In this document: positions 8,168 through 16,563 of the stretch, one piece after another
Position numbering within the stretch: position 1 is the stretch's first letter
How the letters are laid out: every line of letters begins with the position of its first letter
DNA from: Laceyella sediminis
GTDB taxonomy: Bacteria > Bacillota > Bacilli > Thermoactinomycetales > Thermoactinomycetaceae
Direction of reading: 5' to 3'
Assembly: GCF_003003125.1 (NCBI RefSeq)
Contig: NZ_PVTZ01000001.1
Location: 124,001 to 188,000 of the forward strand
Length of the DNA stretch: 64,000 bases
Notes under the pieces: model-generated
The model's database searches: none
What the model saw: only the letters and a program-made list of their open reading frames with translations
Told to the model about the DNA's origin: nothing
Translations under genes and position numbers: made by a program

Positions 8168-9145
8168 TCATTTTAAAATCTTGATGGTTACTGTCCGGCG
8201 ACCCCATTTGAGGGCCTCAGCCCGCGTTTCAAAGAACAGGTCAATGATGTGACCGTTGACCGCGCCGCCTGTATCTTCAGCAACACCATAGCCGTAGCCC
8301 GGTATATACATTTTGGTTCCGAGCGGAATCACACTGGGATCCACCGCGATGGTGCCCCGCTTGGGGTAGGTGCCGGTCGCCGTGCGGCTTCCGGTATGGG
8401 TGTAACCCGTCGCCTCCACTGTTAATGTCTTGGCTGAAGTCAGATCCACATCATCTTTTTTCGCCATCTCTTTATTCGTGCCAATGCTCACGATTTTGTC
8501 GACGGGTTTGATTGTTTGGACAAGTCTTTCCGTTGCTTTGGGCTTACCGTCTTCCATGACTGGCATGCCGTTTTTGTAGACGAGGAGGACTTCGTAAATC
8601 TTCTTCCCTTCCTCCCCTTCTTTTTTCACTTCTTTTTTTCCTTCTGCTAATTTATCTGTTTTTACTTCTTTCGTGCTATAAGGAATTTCTTCCACTCTTT
8701 TCTGCAGCCTTTGCTCGATGCGATCGACCACGATATTGGTACCGTTCATGATCTTCTTATCCAGCGGCATGTTTAGCTCATCCCACTCGGTCAGAACAAC
8801 CTTTTTCTCCTGCAAAACCCCTTTTACTGTGGGTTGCAAAGTTTCAAAGGTGCCGAGGTCTTTGCCCGCCACACGCAAAGAGACTTTGCACTTGCACTTC
8901 AATGTGATCTCGCTGTGGCCTTCGATTTTTTGATCCCAACCGATGCTTGGCTGGTAACGCTGTTTTAACTCGTCAATCTTATGGCCTTGGCCTTCCAGCG
9001 CTTCTGCCAACGTATCGCTTGAGCGTTCAAATTGCAGTGCTTTATCTTGATCGCTGAAAGTAATTTTCACTGTTTGTGAGGAACCGGAACAGCCCGTGAG
9101 CAGGATGAAAAACATCGCGAGGCTGGGTAGAAGGAACTTTTTCAT
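8168..9145 (-). CDS. 3D-domain cell-wall lipoprotein (YabE/YocH-like, DUF348 + G5 + 3D)
   Basis: The precursor starts MKKFLLPSLAMFFILLTGC, a lipoprotein signal with lipobox LTGC. A ubiquitin-like DUF348 segment, a G5-like wall-binding region (EEIPYSTKEVKTDKLAEGKK) and a C-terminal 3D domain follow. The 3D domain shows ATGYTHTGSRTATG, GTIAVDPSVIPLGTKMYI and HIIDLFFETRAEALKWGRR. The 3D domain is a double-psi barrel related to MltA lytic transglycosylases, so it probably acts on peptidoglycan outside the membrane. The start at 9145 has AAGGAGG seven bases upstream; an ATG two codons earlier lies too close. Confidence 0.85.
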   Translation of the reverse strand: MKKFLLPSLAMFFILLTGCSGSSQTVKITFSDQDKALQFERSSDTLAEALEGQGHKIDELKQRYQPSIGWDQKIEGHSEITLKCKCKVSLRVAGKDLGTFETLQPTVKGVLQEKKVVLTEWDELNMPLDKKIMNGTNIVVDRIEQRLQKRVEEIPYSTKEVKTDKLAEGKKEVKKEGEEGKKIYEVLLVYKNGMPVMEDGKPKATERLVQTIKPVDKIVSIGTNKEMAKKDDVDLTSAKTLTVEATGYTHTGSRTATGTYPKRGTIAVDPSVIPLGTKMYIPGYGYGVAEDTGGAVNGHIIDLFFETRAEALKWGRRTVTIKILK

Positions 9146-9299
9146 CGACATCCTCCTTCTGCAGTAAAGCCTAAACAATGAAGCCATTATAGCAGATGTT
9201 TTCTTCCTTATCTATGACTCTAGCAGGATTGTCATAGATTCATCCATTTTAATTGAGATTTATGCCCACGGAGCCTGGCTTATGACCGCTCGCGGCAAT

Positions 9300-10274
9300 T
9301 TATTCCACTTCTTCTAGTAAAGCCGCCTGTTTGGGCGCAACCGGAACCTTTCGCGGTTTAGCATGAATTTCTTCCGGTCCATAAATAGAAATAAGCAATC
9401 GGCCGTTGCTGGCTCTAGCCACAATCAAAATCGGTTCGTTCAGCTGGTTTTGAAACTTAAAATCCGGCCCTCCCCAAGACACCGTCGCATCCCGGCCCTT
9501 CGGCACATAGGCCACCTGTTTGCTATGTCTTTGCCGTTCCACAATTTTGAGCCCTGCCTTGTCCACGCTATTGTACAAAGTAGACGAGGTTTGGCAAATT
9601 CCTCCGCCAACCCCTTCACTGTATTCCCCTTTAACGATGATGCGGGCGGGACGGTAACCCCTAGCCTGCGAGCGCGGCCCAACCGTCTTATTAAACGAAA
9701 ACACCTCACCGGGCATCAACACTTTATGATCAATCGCTTCTGTCGCCAGATGAATATTGTGCGCACGGTTTCTGTTCCATTCATTGTAATAAGTAAGATA
9801 ACTCCCGATTTGTTTCTCTTTCAACCGCCGCAGTTTCGCCGCAGTCAGCCTTGGTTTGACTATGTTCACCGGAACCGCGAGCGGTTGGCCCATGACCTCA
9901 TGGATGCGATCAAACCACGCTTCGATGCGTTGGCGATCCACTTTCAACCCCGCTTGTTCTGGAACAATCCGCCGCTCGTGATAGTAAGCGGAGCGCGCAG
10001 GACGGTTCAAGTCTCGTTCGAGAACGCCGGCAATCCACTCCAACGCCAACGTGCGGTTCAATGTGGTGGGATCAATCCCATCAAACCCAATGTCGCGCAA
10101 AGGGAAAACCCAGCGTTGGCCCCTATGTTCCAACACCAAGGTGGGAACAAAAGATAAATCGGCATCCACTGCCGCCGGCTCAGGAGAAGACGCGGCCACA
10201 ACAGGCACAGACGGCATCGAGATCAACAAGGGCACCAAGAGAATTAGCAAAATGACATGCGTTTTCTTGTTCAT
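9300..10274 (-). CDS. Secreted VanW family protein (YoaR-like)
   Basis: The 324-aa product has an N-terminal signal peptide or anchor (THVILLILLVPLLISMPSVPVVA), a weakly conserved N-domain and a C-terminal VanW domain (about 190-300). The VanW hallmarks are FSFNKTVGPRSQARGYRPA, GGGICQTSSTLYNSVDKAGL and DATVSWGGPDFKFQN. VanW proteins are found in vanB clusters and widely in spore formers, but their reaction is not established. It lies leftward, divergent from cydAB. Confidence 0.85.
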   Translation of the reverse strand: MNKKTHVILLILLVPLLISMPSVPVVAASSPEPAAVDADLSFVPTLVLEHRGQRWVFPLRDIGFDGIDPTTLNRTLALEWIAGVLERDLNRPARSAYYHERRIVPEQAGLKVDRQRIEAWFDRIHEVMGQPLAVPVNIVKPRLTAAKLRRLKEKQIGSYLTYYNEWNRNRAHNIHLATEAIDHKVLMPGEVFSFNKTVGPRSQARGYRPARIIVKGEYSEGVGGGICQTSSTLYNSVDKAGLKIVERQRHSKQVAYVPKGRDATVSWGGPDFKFQNQLNEPILIVARASNGRLLISIYGPEEIHAKPRKVPVAPKQAALLEEVE

Positions 10275-10483
10275 CGCCGCACTCCCTTTTTTCGCTTAGT
10301 GTGCATCAAACCGACCCAGGCTATGACCTTCGCAATCAAGCAGTGATGACGGATCAATAGGTGTGCTAGAGAGCCGGCGAATTGGACGCGCGGTATTCTG
10401 GCGTATTCATGTTCATTATTGAACATTTAAGATGTAATTGTATGTTTAATTGTTGAATTTTGTTGTCAAAGTTAGTGAAACAG

Positions 10484-10512
10484 TGTACAAAGTAGTTATG
10501 TGAACGTATAAT
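10484..10512 (+). promoter_or_regulatory. Sigma-A-type promoter of cydAB
   Basis: TGTACA (10484-10489) and a perfect TATAAT (10507-10512) are separated by 17 bp, and the transcript would start about 27 bp before cydA. I looked for a consensus Rex or Fnr box here and did not find one that is convincing. Confidence 0.6.
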
Positions 10513-10545
10513 GAAAAAGAAAATGAACAGGTAGGAAGTGATTGG

Positions 10546-11880
10546 ATGGATTCAGTATTCTGGAGTCGCGTACTTACGGAAACGACATTAGCGTTCCATA
10601 TCATCTGGGCGACCATCGGGGTGGGTGTACCTGTTTTCATCTCCCTTGCCGAATATTGGGGAATCCGCACCAAAGATCCCCACTATATCCTGCTTGCCCG
10701 AAGATGGACCCGCGGCTTTGTCATCACGGTGGCTGTCGGTGTGGTGACGGGAACGTGCATCGGGATCATGCTTTCCCTGCTGTGGCCCAAATTCATGCAA
10801 TTAGCTGGAAACATCATCAGCTTGCCACTCTTTATGGAAACGTTCGCCTTTTTCTTTGAAGCGATTTTCTTGGGCATCTATCTGTACACATGGGATACGT
10901 TTAAAAAGCCGATTTACCACTGGCTGACTTCCATTCCCATCATCATCGGCTCAACCATGTCCGCCGTGTTTATCACGATGGTAAACGCTTTCATGAACAC
11001 GCCAACCGGATTCACCATCGCTGCCGATGGCAAACTGATGGATATCGATCCCATCGCGGCCATGTTAAACCCAGCCACACCGTCTAAAGTGGCCCATGTC
11101 GTCTCATCTGCTTATCTGACCAGCGGCTTCTTGTTGGCTGCCATCGCGGCATACCATATCTTGCGCGGCAATAAACACGTCTATTATAAAAAAGCATTGC
11201 GGTTAACCATGATCGCCGGTCTCATCTTCTCCTTGCTCACATTTGTGGCCGGAGACATTTCCGGCAAGTTCTTGGCCAAACACCAACCCGCCAAACTGGC
11301 CGCCGCCGAATGGCATTTTGAGACGCAATCAGAAGCGCCCCTCTACTTTGGAGGCGTGCTGGATAAGGAAACGAACGAAGTTCGCTACGCCATCAAAATT
11401 CCGAATGCCTTAAGCATCCTGGCAGGCAATTCAACCAAAACGGAAGTGATTGGTTTAAACGATATTCCAAAGGAGAACCATCCACCGCTGTACATCCATT
11501 ATCTCTTCGACATCATGGTGGCGATCGGCGTATACCTGGCACTAGTCTCCGCCGTCTTCCTGTACTGTTGGTGGAGAAAAAAAGGGAGCGAATGGAACAA
11601 ATGGCTGTTGCGCGCAATTATCCTCGGGGGTCCGCTTTCATTTATCGCCATTGAATGTGGCTGGATATTCGCCGAGGTCGGTCGATTGCCTTGGATTATC
11701 ACCGGCATCATGCGCGTGGACAAAGCTGCGACCACCTCTGACAGTGTCGCGCTGATGACTATTTTGTTCTCTATCCTGTACCTCATCCTGACCATTGTCG
11801 CATTGGTCGTTCTCAATCGCCTCTTCAAAAACCAACCCGCTGAAGCGGAGCTTGAGAACATGCCTTCGCAGGGGAACTAA
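10546..11880 (+). CDS. cydA: Cytochrome bd-type quinol oxidase subunit I
   Basis: CydA oxidises menaquinol and reduces O2 at the membrane, carrying hemes b558, b595 and d. The 444-aa length matches the short Q-loop form of Bacillus and relatives. Visible features are the heme-ligand His in TLAFHIIWATIGVG, the segment GIMLSLLWPKFMQLAGNIISLPLF, the KHQPAKLAAAEWHF Q-loop lead-in and the CGWIFAEVGRLPWIITGIMR segment. At least eight hydrophobic helices are evident. cydB follows after 14 bp. No cydCD is visible. Confidence 0.95.
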   Translation: MDSVFWSRVLTETTLAFHIIWATIGVGVPVFISLAEYWGIRTKDPHYILLARRWTRGFVITVAVGVVTGTCIGIMLSLLWPKFMQLAGNIISLPLFMETFAFFFEAIFLGIYLYTWDTFKKPIYHWLTSIPIIIGSTMSAVFITMVNAFMNTPTGFTIAADGKLMDIDPIAAMLNPATPSKVAHVVSSAYLTSGFLLAAIAAYHILRGNKHVYYKKALRLTMIAGLIFSLLTFVAGDISGKFLAKHQPAKLAAAEWHFETQSEAPLYFGGVLDKETNEVRYAIKIPNALSILAGNSTKTEVIGLNDIPKENHPPLYIHYLFDIMVAIGVYLALVSAVFLYCWWRKKGSEWNKWLLRAIILGGPLSFIAIECGWIFAEVGRLPWIITGIMRVDKAATTSDSVALMTILFSILYLILTIVALVVLNRLFKNQPAEAELENMPSQGN

Positions 11881-11894
11881 AGGGGTGAAAGATC

Positions 11895-12908
11895 ATGAAA
11901 CTAGAAATCATCGGGATTACGGTCCTATGGGTTTTTCTGTACGGGTATCTAATTGTGGCATCGATCGATTTTGGGGCCGGGTTCTTTTCGTACTACAGCA
12001 TGTTGACCAAAAAAGACCATATCATCAATAACATTATCAGCCGTTATTTGTCGCCGGTCTGGGAAGTTACCAACGTTTTTCTCATCTTTTTTGTCGTCGG
12101 ATGCGTCGGCTTCTTCCCAGACACCGCTTATTATTATGGCACGGCTTTGTTAATCCCCGGTTCCATCGCGTTGATCCTGTTGACGATCCGCGGCTCCTTT
12201 TACGCTTTTGCCAATTACGGCGCCCGCCAGAGCCGCGTGTATATGTTCTTGTATGGCATGACCGGCTTGTTCATTCCCGCTTCGTTGTCCACCGTCTTAA
12301 CCATTTCGGAAGGTGGATTTATTGAAAAAGTCGGCACGGAAGTGGTTTTCCACGCAGATCGCCTATTGACCAGCCCCTATTCTTGGAGCGTGGTGTTCTT
12401 AGCTCTGGTGAGCATTTTGTATATCAGCGCCAGCTTTCTCACATTTTATGCTGATCGGGCTGGAGACACGGCTGCTCGCGAGCTGTTGCGCAAATACACT
12501 TTATTCTGGAGCGGCCCTACCATTCTCGCCAGTCTGCTGGTATTTTGGAGCTTGTCCAAACATAATCCGGTTCATTTCGAGAATGCCCTCTCCATTGGCT
12601 GGATGTTTGGCGCTTCCTTCCTCTGTTTCTGTGTCGCAGTCTATCTGATGTGGAAGCGCCAGAACTTAGGAATTCAATTTATCTTTGTCATGTTCCAATT
12701 TGCTTACGCTTTCTTCGGTTACGGAATGTCACATATGCCTTACCTGTTATATGATTACGTCACCATTTCGAGTGCGCTAACAAACAGCACCATGGGTTGG
12801 GCCTTGGTAGGCGCCTTTATCGCCGGTCTATTCTTGCTCATCCCTTCCATCGCACTGTTGATGTGGCTGTTCTTGTTTAACGCCAAATATGTGCGCGGCG
12901 AAAAATAA
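11895..12908 (+). CDS. cydB: Cytochrome bd-type quinol oxidase subunit II
   Basis: The 337-aa polytopic protein begins with the CydB pattern LWVFLYGYLIVASIDFGAGFFSYYS and contains the DAYYYG-like SRYLSPVWEVTNVF region. It forms the heterodimer with CydA. An AGGGGTGAAAGATC ribosome site precedes it within the same transcript, and a strong terminator follows. The sequence fits the small Bacillus-type CydB group. Confidence 0.93.
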   Translation: MKLEIIGITVLWVFLYGYLIVASIDFGAGFFSYYSMLTKKDHIINNIISRYLSPVWEVTNVFLIFFVVGCVGFFPDTAYYYGTALLIPGSIALILLTIRGSFYAFANYGARQSRVYMFLYGMTGLFIPASLSTVLTISEGGFIEKVGTEVVFHADRLLTSPYSWSVVFLALVSILYISASFLTFYADRAGDTAARELLRKYTLFWSGPTILASLLVFWSLSKHNPVHFENALSIGWMFGASFLCFCVAVYLMWKRQNLGIQFIFVMFQFAYAFFGYGMSHMPYLLYDYVTISSALTNSTMGWALVGAFIAGLFLLIPSIALLMWLFLFNAKYVRGEK

Positions 12909-12913
12909 TTCCA

Positions 12914-12945
12914 AAGCCCCCTGGCCACTCACCGGGGGGGCTTTT
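12914..12945. terminator. cydAB terminator, possibly bidirectional
   Basis: AGCCCCC pairs with GGGGGCT, followed by TTTT. It lies between the convergent cydB and C26 hydrolase genes. Confidence 0.75.
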
Positions 12946-12962
12946 CGCATGCACATCGAAGA

Positions 12963-13667
12963 TTATGGTTGTTGTCGACACGCTTCCACAAACGCCGAAA
13001 ACAAGTTGGCAGCATCAGAATCGATGCGCACCATCTCTTCTGGATGCCATTGAACGGCCATCACAAATCGATGCTGTTCGCTTTCAAACGCTTCCACCAC
13101 GCCATCCCGGGACACCGCACTTACCCGCAAGGGAGCAAGCACTTCCCTGACCGCTTGATGATGGAAGCTGTTAACCTTAGCCACCGATTTGCGATAAATT
13201 CGGTGGAGAAGGGTGCCTTCTTCGATGTGGATGGTGTGGGAGGCGTGGTATCGCGGAGCTTGCTGAGCGTGTTGCAACAAGTCGCTCTTTTGTGAGGGAA
13301 GATCTTGGAACATCCCGCCGCCCAGAGCAACATTCAGGATTTGGCACCCACGGCAAATGCCCAAGATCGGTTTATCTTGAGAAATGAATTGTTCAATGAG
13401 CGCGATCTCCATCTCGTCCCGGTCGGGATCGATCCTCCCCAATCCTGGCAAAGGCTCTTCGTCAAACAATGTGGGGTCGATGTCACCTCCTCCCGACAAC
13501 AACAGACCGTCCAGTACCCGGCTCATCTCTTTAATCACCTTGTCCGAAGTGGTATACGGGATTAACAGGGGCACACCGCCCGCTTGGATGACTGCGTCGC
13601 TGTATGCTCTTGACAGGATCTGTTGCTGTTCGTGTTCCCGAGACATCGTTATCCCAATGATCGGTTT
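12963..13667 (-). CDS. Class I glutamine amidotransferase-like hydrolase (peptidase C26, PuuD type)
   Basis: The protein shows the C26 triad: nucleophile Cys in ILGICRGCQILNVALGG and His/Glu in VQWHPEEM near the C-terminus. Relatives hydrolyse gamma-glutamyl amides such as gamma-glutamyl-GABA. The start at 13667 (MKPIIGITMS) matches the family N-terminus and has GGAGTGTGGAGA upstream; the in-frame extension to 13772 is not conserved-looking. It is the last host-like gene before the AT-rich block. The substrate is not determinable here. Confidence 0.85.
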   Translation of the reverse strand, partial: KPIIGITMSREHEQQQILSRAYSDAVIQAGGVPLLIPYTTSDKVIKEMSRVLDGLLLSGGGDIDPTLFDEEPLPGLGRIDPDRDEMEIALIEQFISQDKPILGICRGCQILNVALGGGMFQDLPSQKSDLLQHAQQAPRYHASHTIHIEEGTLLHRIYRKSVAKVNSFHHQAVREVLAPLRVSAVSRDGVVEAFESEQHRFVMAVQWHPEEMVRIDSDAANLFSAFVEACRQQP

Positions 13668-13836
13668 CATTCTCCACACTCCCCAGTCTGGATTCATCAT
13701 GTTTGCGGACGCATGTTGAACCGAATATTTCCATCTGTCTGAATCATTTGCATGCAGTGTATTCACCTCCATTATAAAAGAGTTCTTCCATATGTTAAGT
13801 TAGAGAACAACGGGAGCAGTTTACGAAAATTTCCCC

Positions 13837-14334
13837 CTACTTTGGACTTCGATCTTCCGCATGGGTAATCCAGGTTTTTCGAATTTGGTAGGTAAACGTT
13901 TTTCCATTCTTTAATTTAGCATAAATACGGTCTCCGGTTTGGAGCTTCCCCACTTCCCGAAAGACGGTGTCCCGGTGACCGGAAAGAACGACATGACCGG
14001 TTTCTCCCGGCATGACCGTACCGTATCCCACATAGTGGCCCACACCTTTCGCTAATTCTTCGGCCTCGGTTCCTTCCACAATAGGAAGAATGGCACCTAT
14101 CCGTGGAATAATCAGCTCGCCGATTTTTTCTCCTTTTTTCGGTTCCCAGTTTGGTTTTTCCCCTTGAGCCAGTCCCTTTTGATACGTTCGATCCTCCCAG
14201 TCTTTCGCAATCTGTCTGGCCAACTTCGGATTCATATGAACCAACTGTGCCTGATCCCACCATTGGTATCCATTGTAAAGAGCAACCCCTCCACCGATCA
14301 GAATCATGAGAAACGCGAGTTTTCGCATGAACAT
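13837..14334 (-). pseudogene. Class D-like sortase, 3'-truncated and lacking catalytic Cys and Arg
   Basis: The 165-aa product has an N-terminal anchor (FLMILIGGGVALYNGY), the sortase barrel (GELIIPRIGAILPIVEGTE) and the catalytic His in HVVLSGHRDTVF. It stops right after TWITHAEDRSPK. In class D sortases the (T/S)TC motif and catalytic Arg lie about 20-40 residues further on. Nothing resembling them follows in any frame before 13770. As read it cannot transpeptidate. The break marks the likely left edge of the island. The start has AAGGAGGACAAAA upstream. Confidence 0.75.
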
Positions 14335-14345
14335 TTTTGTCCTCC

Positions 14346-15062
14346 TTAGAAACCAGTGAATCCACCGAATTGAGTGCTTAACCAGTTGATGATCAGAGTC
14401 ATTTGATTAAAGTAAAGTAAGATTCCGATGAAAATCACCAATATTCCCCCCACCTTTACTAACGAAGCCGAGTACCTGTGAATCCACTGGATCCGTCCTA
14501 AAAAGAAGGCCATCACAAAAAATGGGATGGCAAACCCCAGATTATATGCGGTGATATACCCCAAACCGGCACTTGGATTTATCGTAGCCAGAGCCAGTAC
14601 GGAAGACAGAATGGGGCCGATACAGGGGGTCCATCCGGCCGCAAAACCGATTCCCACCAATGTAGATCCAATGTAACCGAGACGGTTATTAGAGATTTCA
14701 AACCGTTTTTCTCTCATTAAAAACGAAGGCTTAAAAATCCCAAGCATAAATAATCCCATCGTGAAAATGAACACAGCCCCCAACATACGTAGAGTATCCT
14801 GATATTCCTTAAACCACTGACCTAGCCAGCTAAACGAAAATCCAAGAGCATAAAAAATAATGGAGAAGCCGAGAATGAAAAAAAGGGTGTGAATCATGGT
14901 TGTTTTCCGCAATTTCCACGGTTGGGATTTTTCCTTTAGTTGTCCCACTGAAACACCGGTAATATAAGAAAGATAAGAAGGATAGACAGGTAAAACACAA
15001 GGTGAAATAAATGATAGAAAGCCCGCTCCCAACGCCAGCCACCAGGTAACCTCCACCATCAT
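14346..15062 (-). CDS. ccdA: CcdA thiol-disulfide electron carrier
   Basis: CcdA passes electrons from cytoplasmic thioredoxin across the membrane to extracytoplasmic thioredoxin-like proteins. Both redox cysteines are present, in SFISPCVLPVYPSYL (helix 1) and AAGWTPCIGPILSS (helix 4). Six hydrophobic helices are evident in 238 aa. Its natural partner, a TlpA/ResA-like protein, is encoded 12 bp upstream in the same operon, which strengthens the assignment. Confidence 0.92.
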   Translation of the reverse strand: MMVEVTWWLALGAGFLSFISPCVLPVYPSYLSYITGVSVGQLKEKSQPWKLRKTTMIHTLFFILGFSIIFYALGFSFSWLGQWFKEYQDTLRMLGAVFIFTMGLFMLGIFKPSFLMREKRFEISNNRLGYIGSTLVGIGFAAGWTPCIGPILSSVLALATINPSAGLGYITAYNLGFAIPFFVMAFFLGRIQWIHRYSASLVKVGGILVIFIGILLYFNQMTLIINWLSTQFGGFTGF

Positions 15063-15074
15063 TTCCCCTCCTCT

Positions 15075-15674
15075 TTATTTGGAAATTTGCTCCATTATTT
15101 CTGTCAATTGGTCCTCTGTCATCGCTCCGATGATTTGCTTAATGATGATCCCATTCCGATCGACGATATACGTTGTGGGGATGGAAATCGCCTGATACAT
15201 CTGACTGACTTCCCCTGTTCGATCTAACAGAACCGGAAAGCTGTAGCCTTCCTCTTTTAAATACTGCTTCATCTTGGTTTCATCATCCATCGCTGTCAGA
15301 TTAACCATCAGAAAGTTGACTCGGTCTCCGTATTTCTCATAAGCTTTTTGAATATGTGGCATCTCCACTTTGCACGGTGGACACCAAGAGGCCCAAAAAT
15401 TAATTAATGTCGGTTTTCCATTGTTTTTTTTCACTTCTACCGTTTTACCATCAAGGGTCTTTAGAGAAAAGTTAGGGGCACGCATCTCCTGTTGAGGTGC
15501 CTCATCCCTTTGGACACTGCCTTTTTCCGATTGGGACTGAGCCGGTTTGTTTTCCGTTTTATTTGAAGATGGGTCTTGTGGCATGGAAGGGCCTTGCCCC
15601 GTATTCGCTGACCAAAACGCTCCTCCTATGGCAATGGCAATAACAATACCAATAAGTATATTTCGCAAATTCAT
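15075..15674 (-). CDS. Membrane-anchored TlpA/ResA-like thioredoxin
   Basis: The protein has one N-terminal anchor (ILIGIVIAIAIGGAFW), a Ser/Gln-rich linker and an AhpC/TSA-thioredoxin domain with active site NFWASWCPPCKVEMP and the cis-Pro loop SIPTTYIVDRNG. It should reduce extracytoplasmic disulfides using electrons from CcdA. The start at 15674 was chosen from the AAAGGAGA site; an earlier in-frame start overlaps the preceding gene. The target (apocytochrome c, a sortase-related pilin, or sulfur compounds) is not visible. Confidence 0.9.
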   Translation of the reverse strand: MNLRNILIGIVIAIAIGGAFWSANTGQGPSMPQDPSSNKTENKPAQSQSEKGSVQRDEAPQQEMRAPNFSLKTLDGKTVEVKKNNGKPTLINFWASWCPPCKVEMPHIQKAYEKYGDRVNFLMVNLTAMDDETKMKQYLKEEGYSFPVLLDRTGEVSQMYQAISIPTTYIVDRNGIIIKQIIGAMTEDQLTEIMEQISK

Positions 15675-15678
15675 TCTG

Positions 15679-16404
15679 TCATTTCTCCTTTCTTTTGACT
15701 GAATCATTTTTCGTTAATCCTTGAACCCATCCTATGATCGCGAAAGATGTAAACACCCATTGTTCAAAAGTGAGTCCATCTATATAAGGCGGTTTGTAAT
15801 CGAGAAAGGAAATGAATAATAAACCAACGCCTCCCGCCACAAATAAAAATCGAAATGTTTCTCCCTCCTTCCATTTTTTTCTTTTGACCCACCAAAAAAG
15901 AAAGAGAGCTGTAAGGAGGAGGAAGCGATAATAGTGGAGGGGATGATATACATATCTGCCTCCCTGAATCCCTAATCCCCACGGCATGGTAGTCGCTTCT
16001 CCTAAATCACGAAAGATCAAGTTGTACCCGGCGCAGACAAGTAAAGCAATCAGAGCAAAAGCGTCCAGGAAGGGTTGAAGTGGAACTCCGTTTCTTTTGA
16101 TCCATAGCCATAAATAGAAAATGGTAACGATACCTGCGATAAGGGCTCCTTTTAACGTTCCAGCAAAAAAGAACAACGATTGCGGATGGGACAAAATGTT
16201 TCTGAACGAAAAAAATAAGGGACTCATCTTGTAAACGATGAAAAAGACAAGTATTGCTTGTACTGCTAGATCCGACCACTTGCTCTTTTCGAGATTGAAC
16301 CACCGGTCCACCATCTTGATAGATATCCATATCAAGCTCAAAACCACCAACCAGGGGAGTGGAACGAGAAAGGGTCCCAGAGATAATAATTGCGGGTCTA
16401 AAAT
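15679..16404 (-). CDS. Divergent Lgt-like membrane protein with a probable ATT start
   Basis: The frame encodes about seven hydrophobic helices. Its N-terminus LDPQLLSLGPFLVPLPWLVV matches the opening of prolipoprotein diacylglyceryl transferases (IDPVAFSLGPxxVRWYG), and TLKGALIAGIVTIFYLWLW recalls the Lgt loop before helix 4. The Lgt HGG signature and catalytic Arg context are not evident, so it may be a non-catalytic relative. No ATG, GTG or TTG precedes the conserved N-terminus. An ATT at 16404 sits 8 nt after a perfect GAAGGAGG and is my preferred start. Internal starts from TTG 16350 would remove the conserved part. Confidence 0.6.
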   Translation of the reverse strand: MLDPQLLSLGPFLVPLPWLVVLSLIWISIKMVDRWFNLEKSKWSDLAVQAILVFFIVYKMSPLFFSFRNILSHPQSLFFFAGTLKGALIAGIVTIFYLWLWIKRNGVPLQPFLDAFALIALLVCAGYNLIFRDLGEATTMPWGLGIQGGRYVYHPLHYYRFLLLTALFLFWWVKRKKWKEGETFRFLFVAGGVGLLFISFLDYKPPYIDGLTFEQWVFTSFAIIGWVQGLTKNDSVKRKEK

Positions 16405-16439
16405 ATATCATCCCTCCTTCAGGGTCAGATGGAAGATAA

Positions 16440-16563
16440 CATGGCTGCAGTTTTATTAACAGCTTTTCTTAACTCTACTTTTCGGAAAAAACAAGTTTCA
16501 GATTAACTCTTGATCCTAACCTCATTTTGTTAAGAAATGATGAAGTCAAACAGTGAGTTCTTG
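16440..16563 (-). promoter_or_regulatory. Promoter region of the redox operon with GTTAA repeats
   Basis: On the minus strand this 124-bp gap carries several GTTA(A/G) elements, including two pairs spaced 13 bp (GTTAGG...GTTAAT and GTTAAG...GTTAAT). Such direct repeats are the usual binding pattern of OmpR/PhoP-family response regulators. No clear -35/-10 pair was found. Confidence 0.3.

Noticed and set aside
10275-10545. Rex or Fnr operator before cydA
   Set aside because: TTAGTGAA and TATGTGAA fragments are present, but no full inverted TTGTGA or TGTGA repeat could be matched.
16007-16411. Alternative reading frame MIYFRPAIIISG... starting at a well-placed ATG
   Set aside because: It overlaps the Lgt-like gene, is Ser/Arg-rich without domain character, and would leave the conserved hydrophobic frame unexplained.
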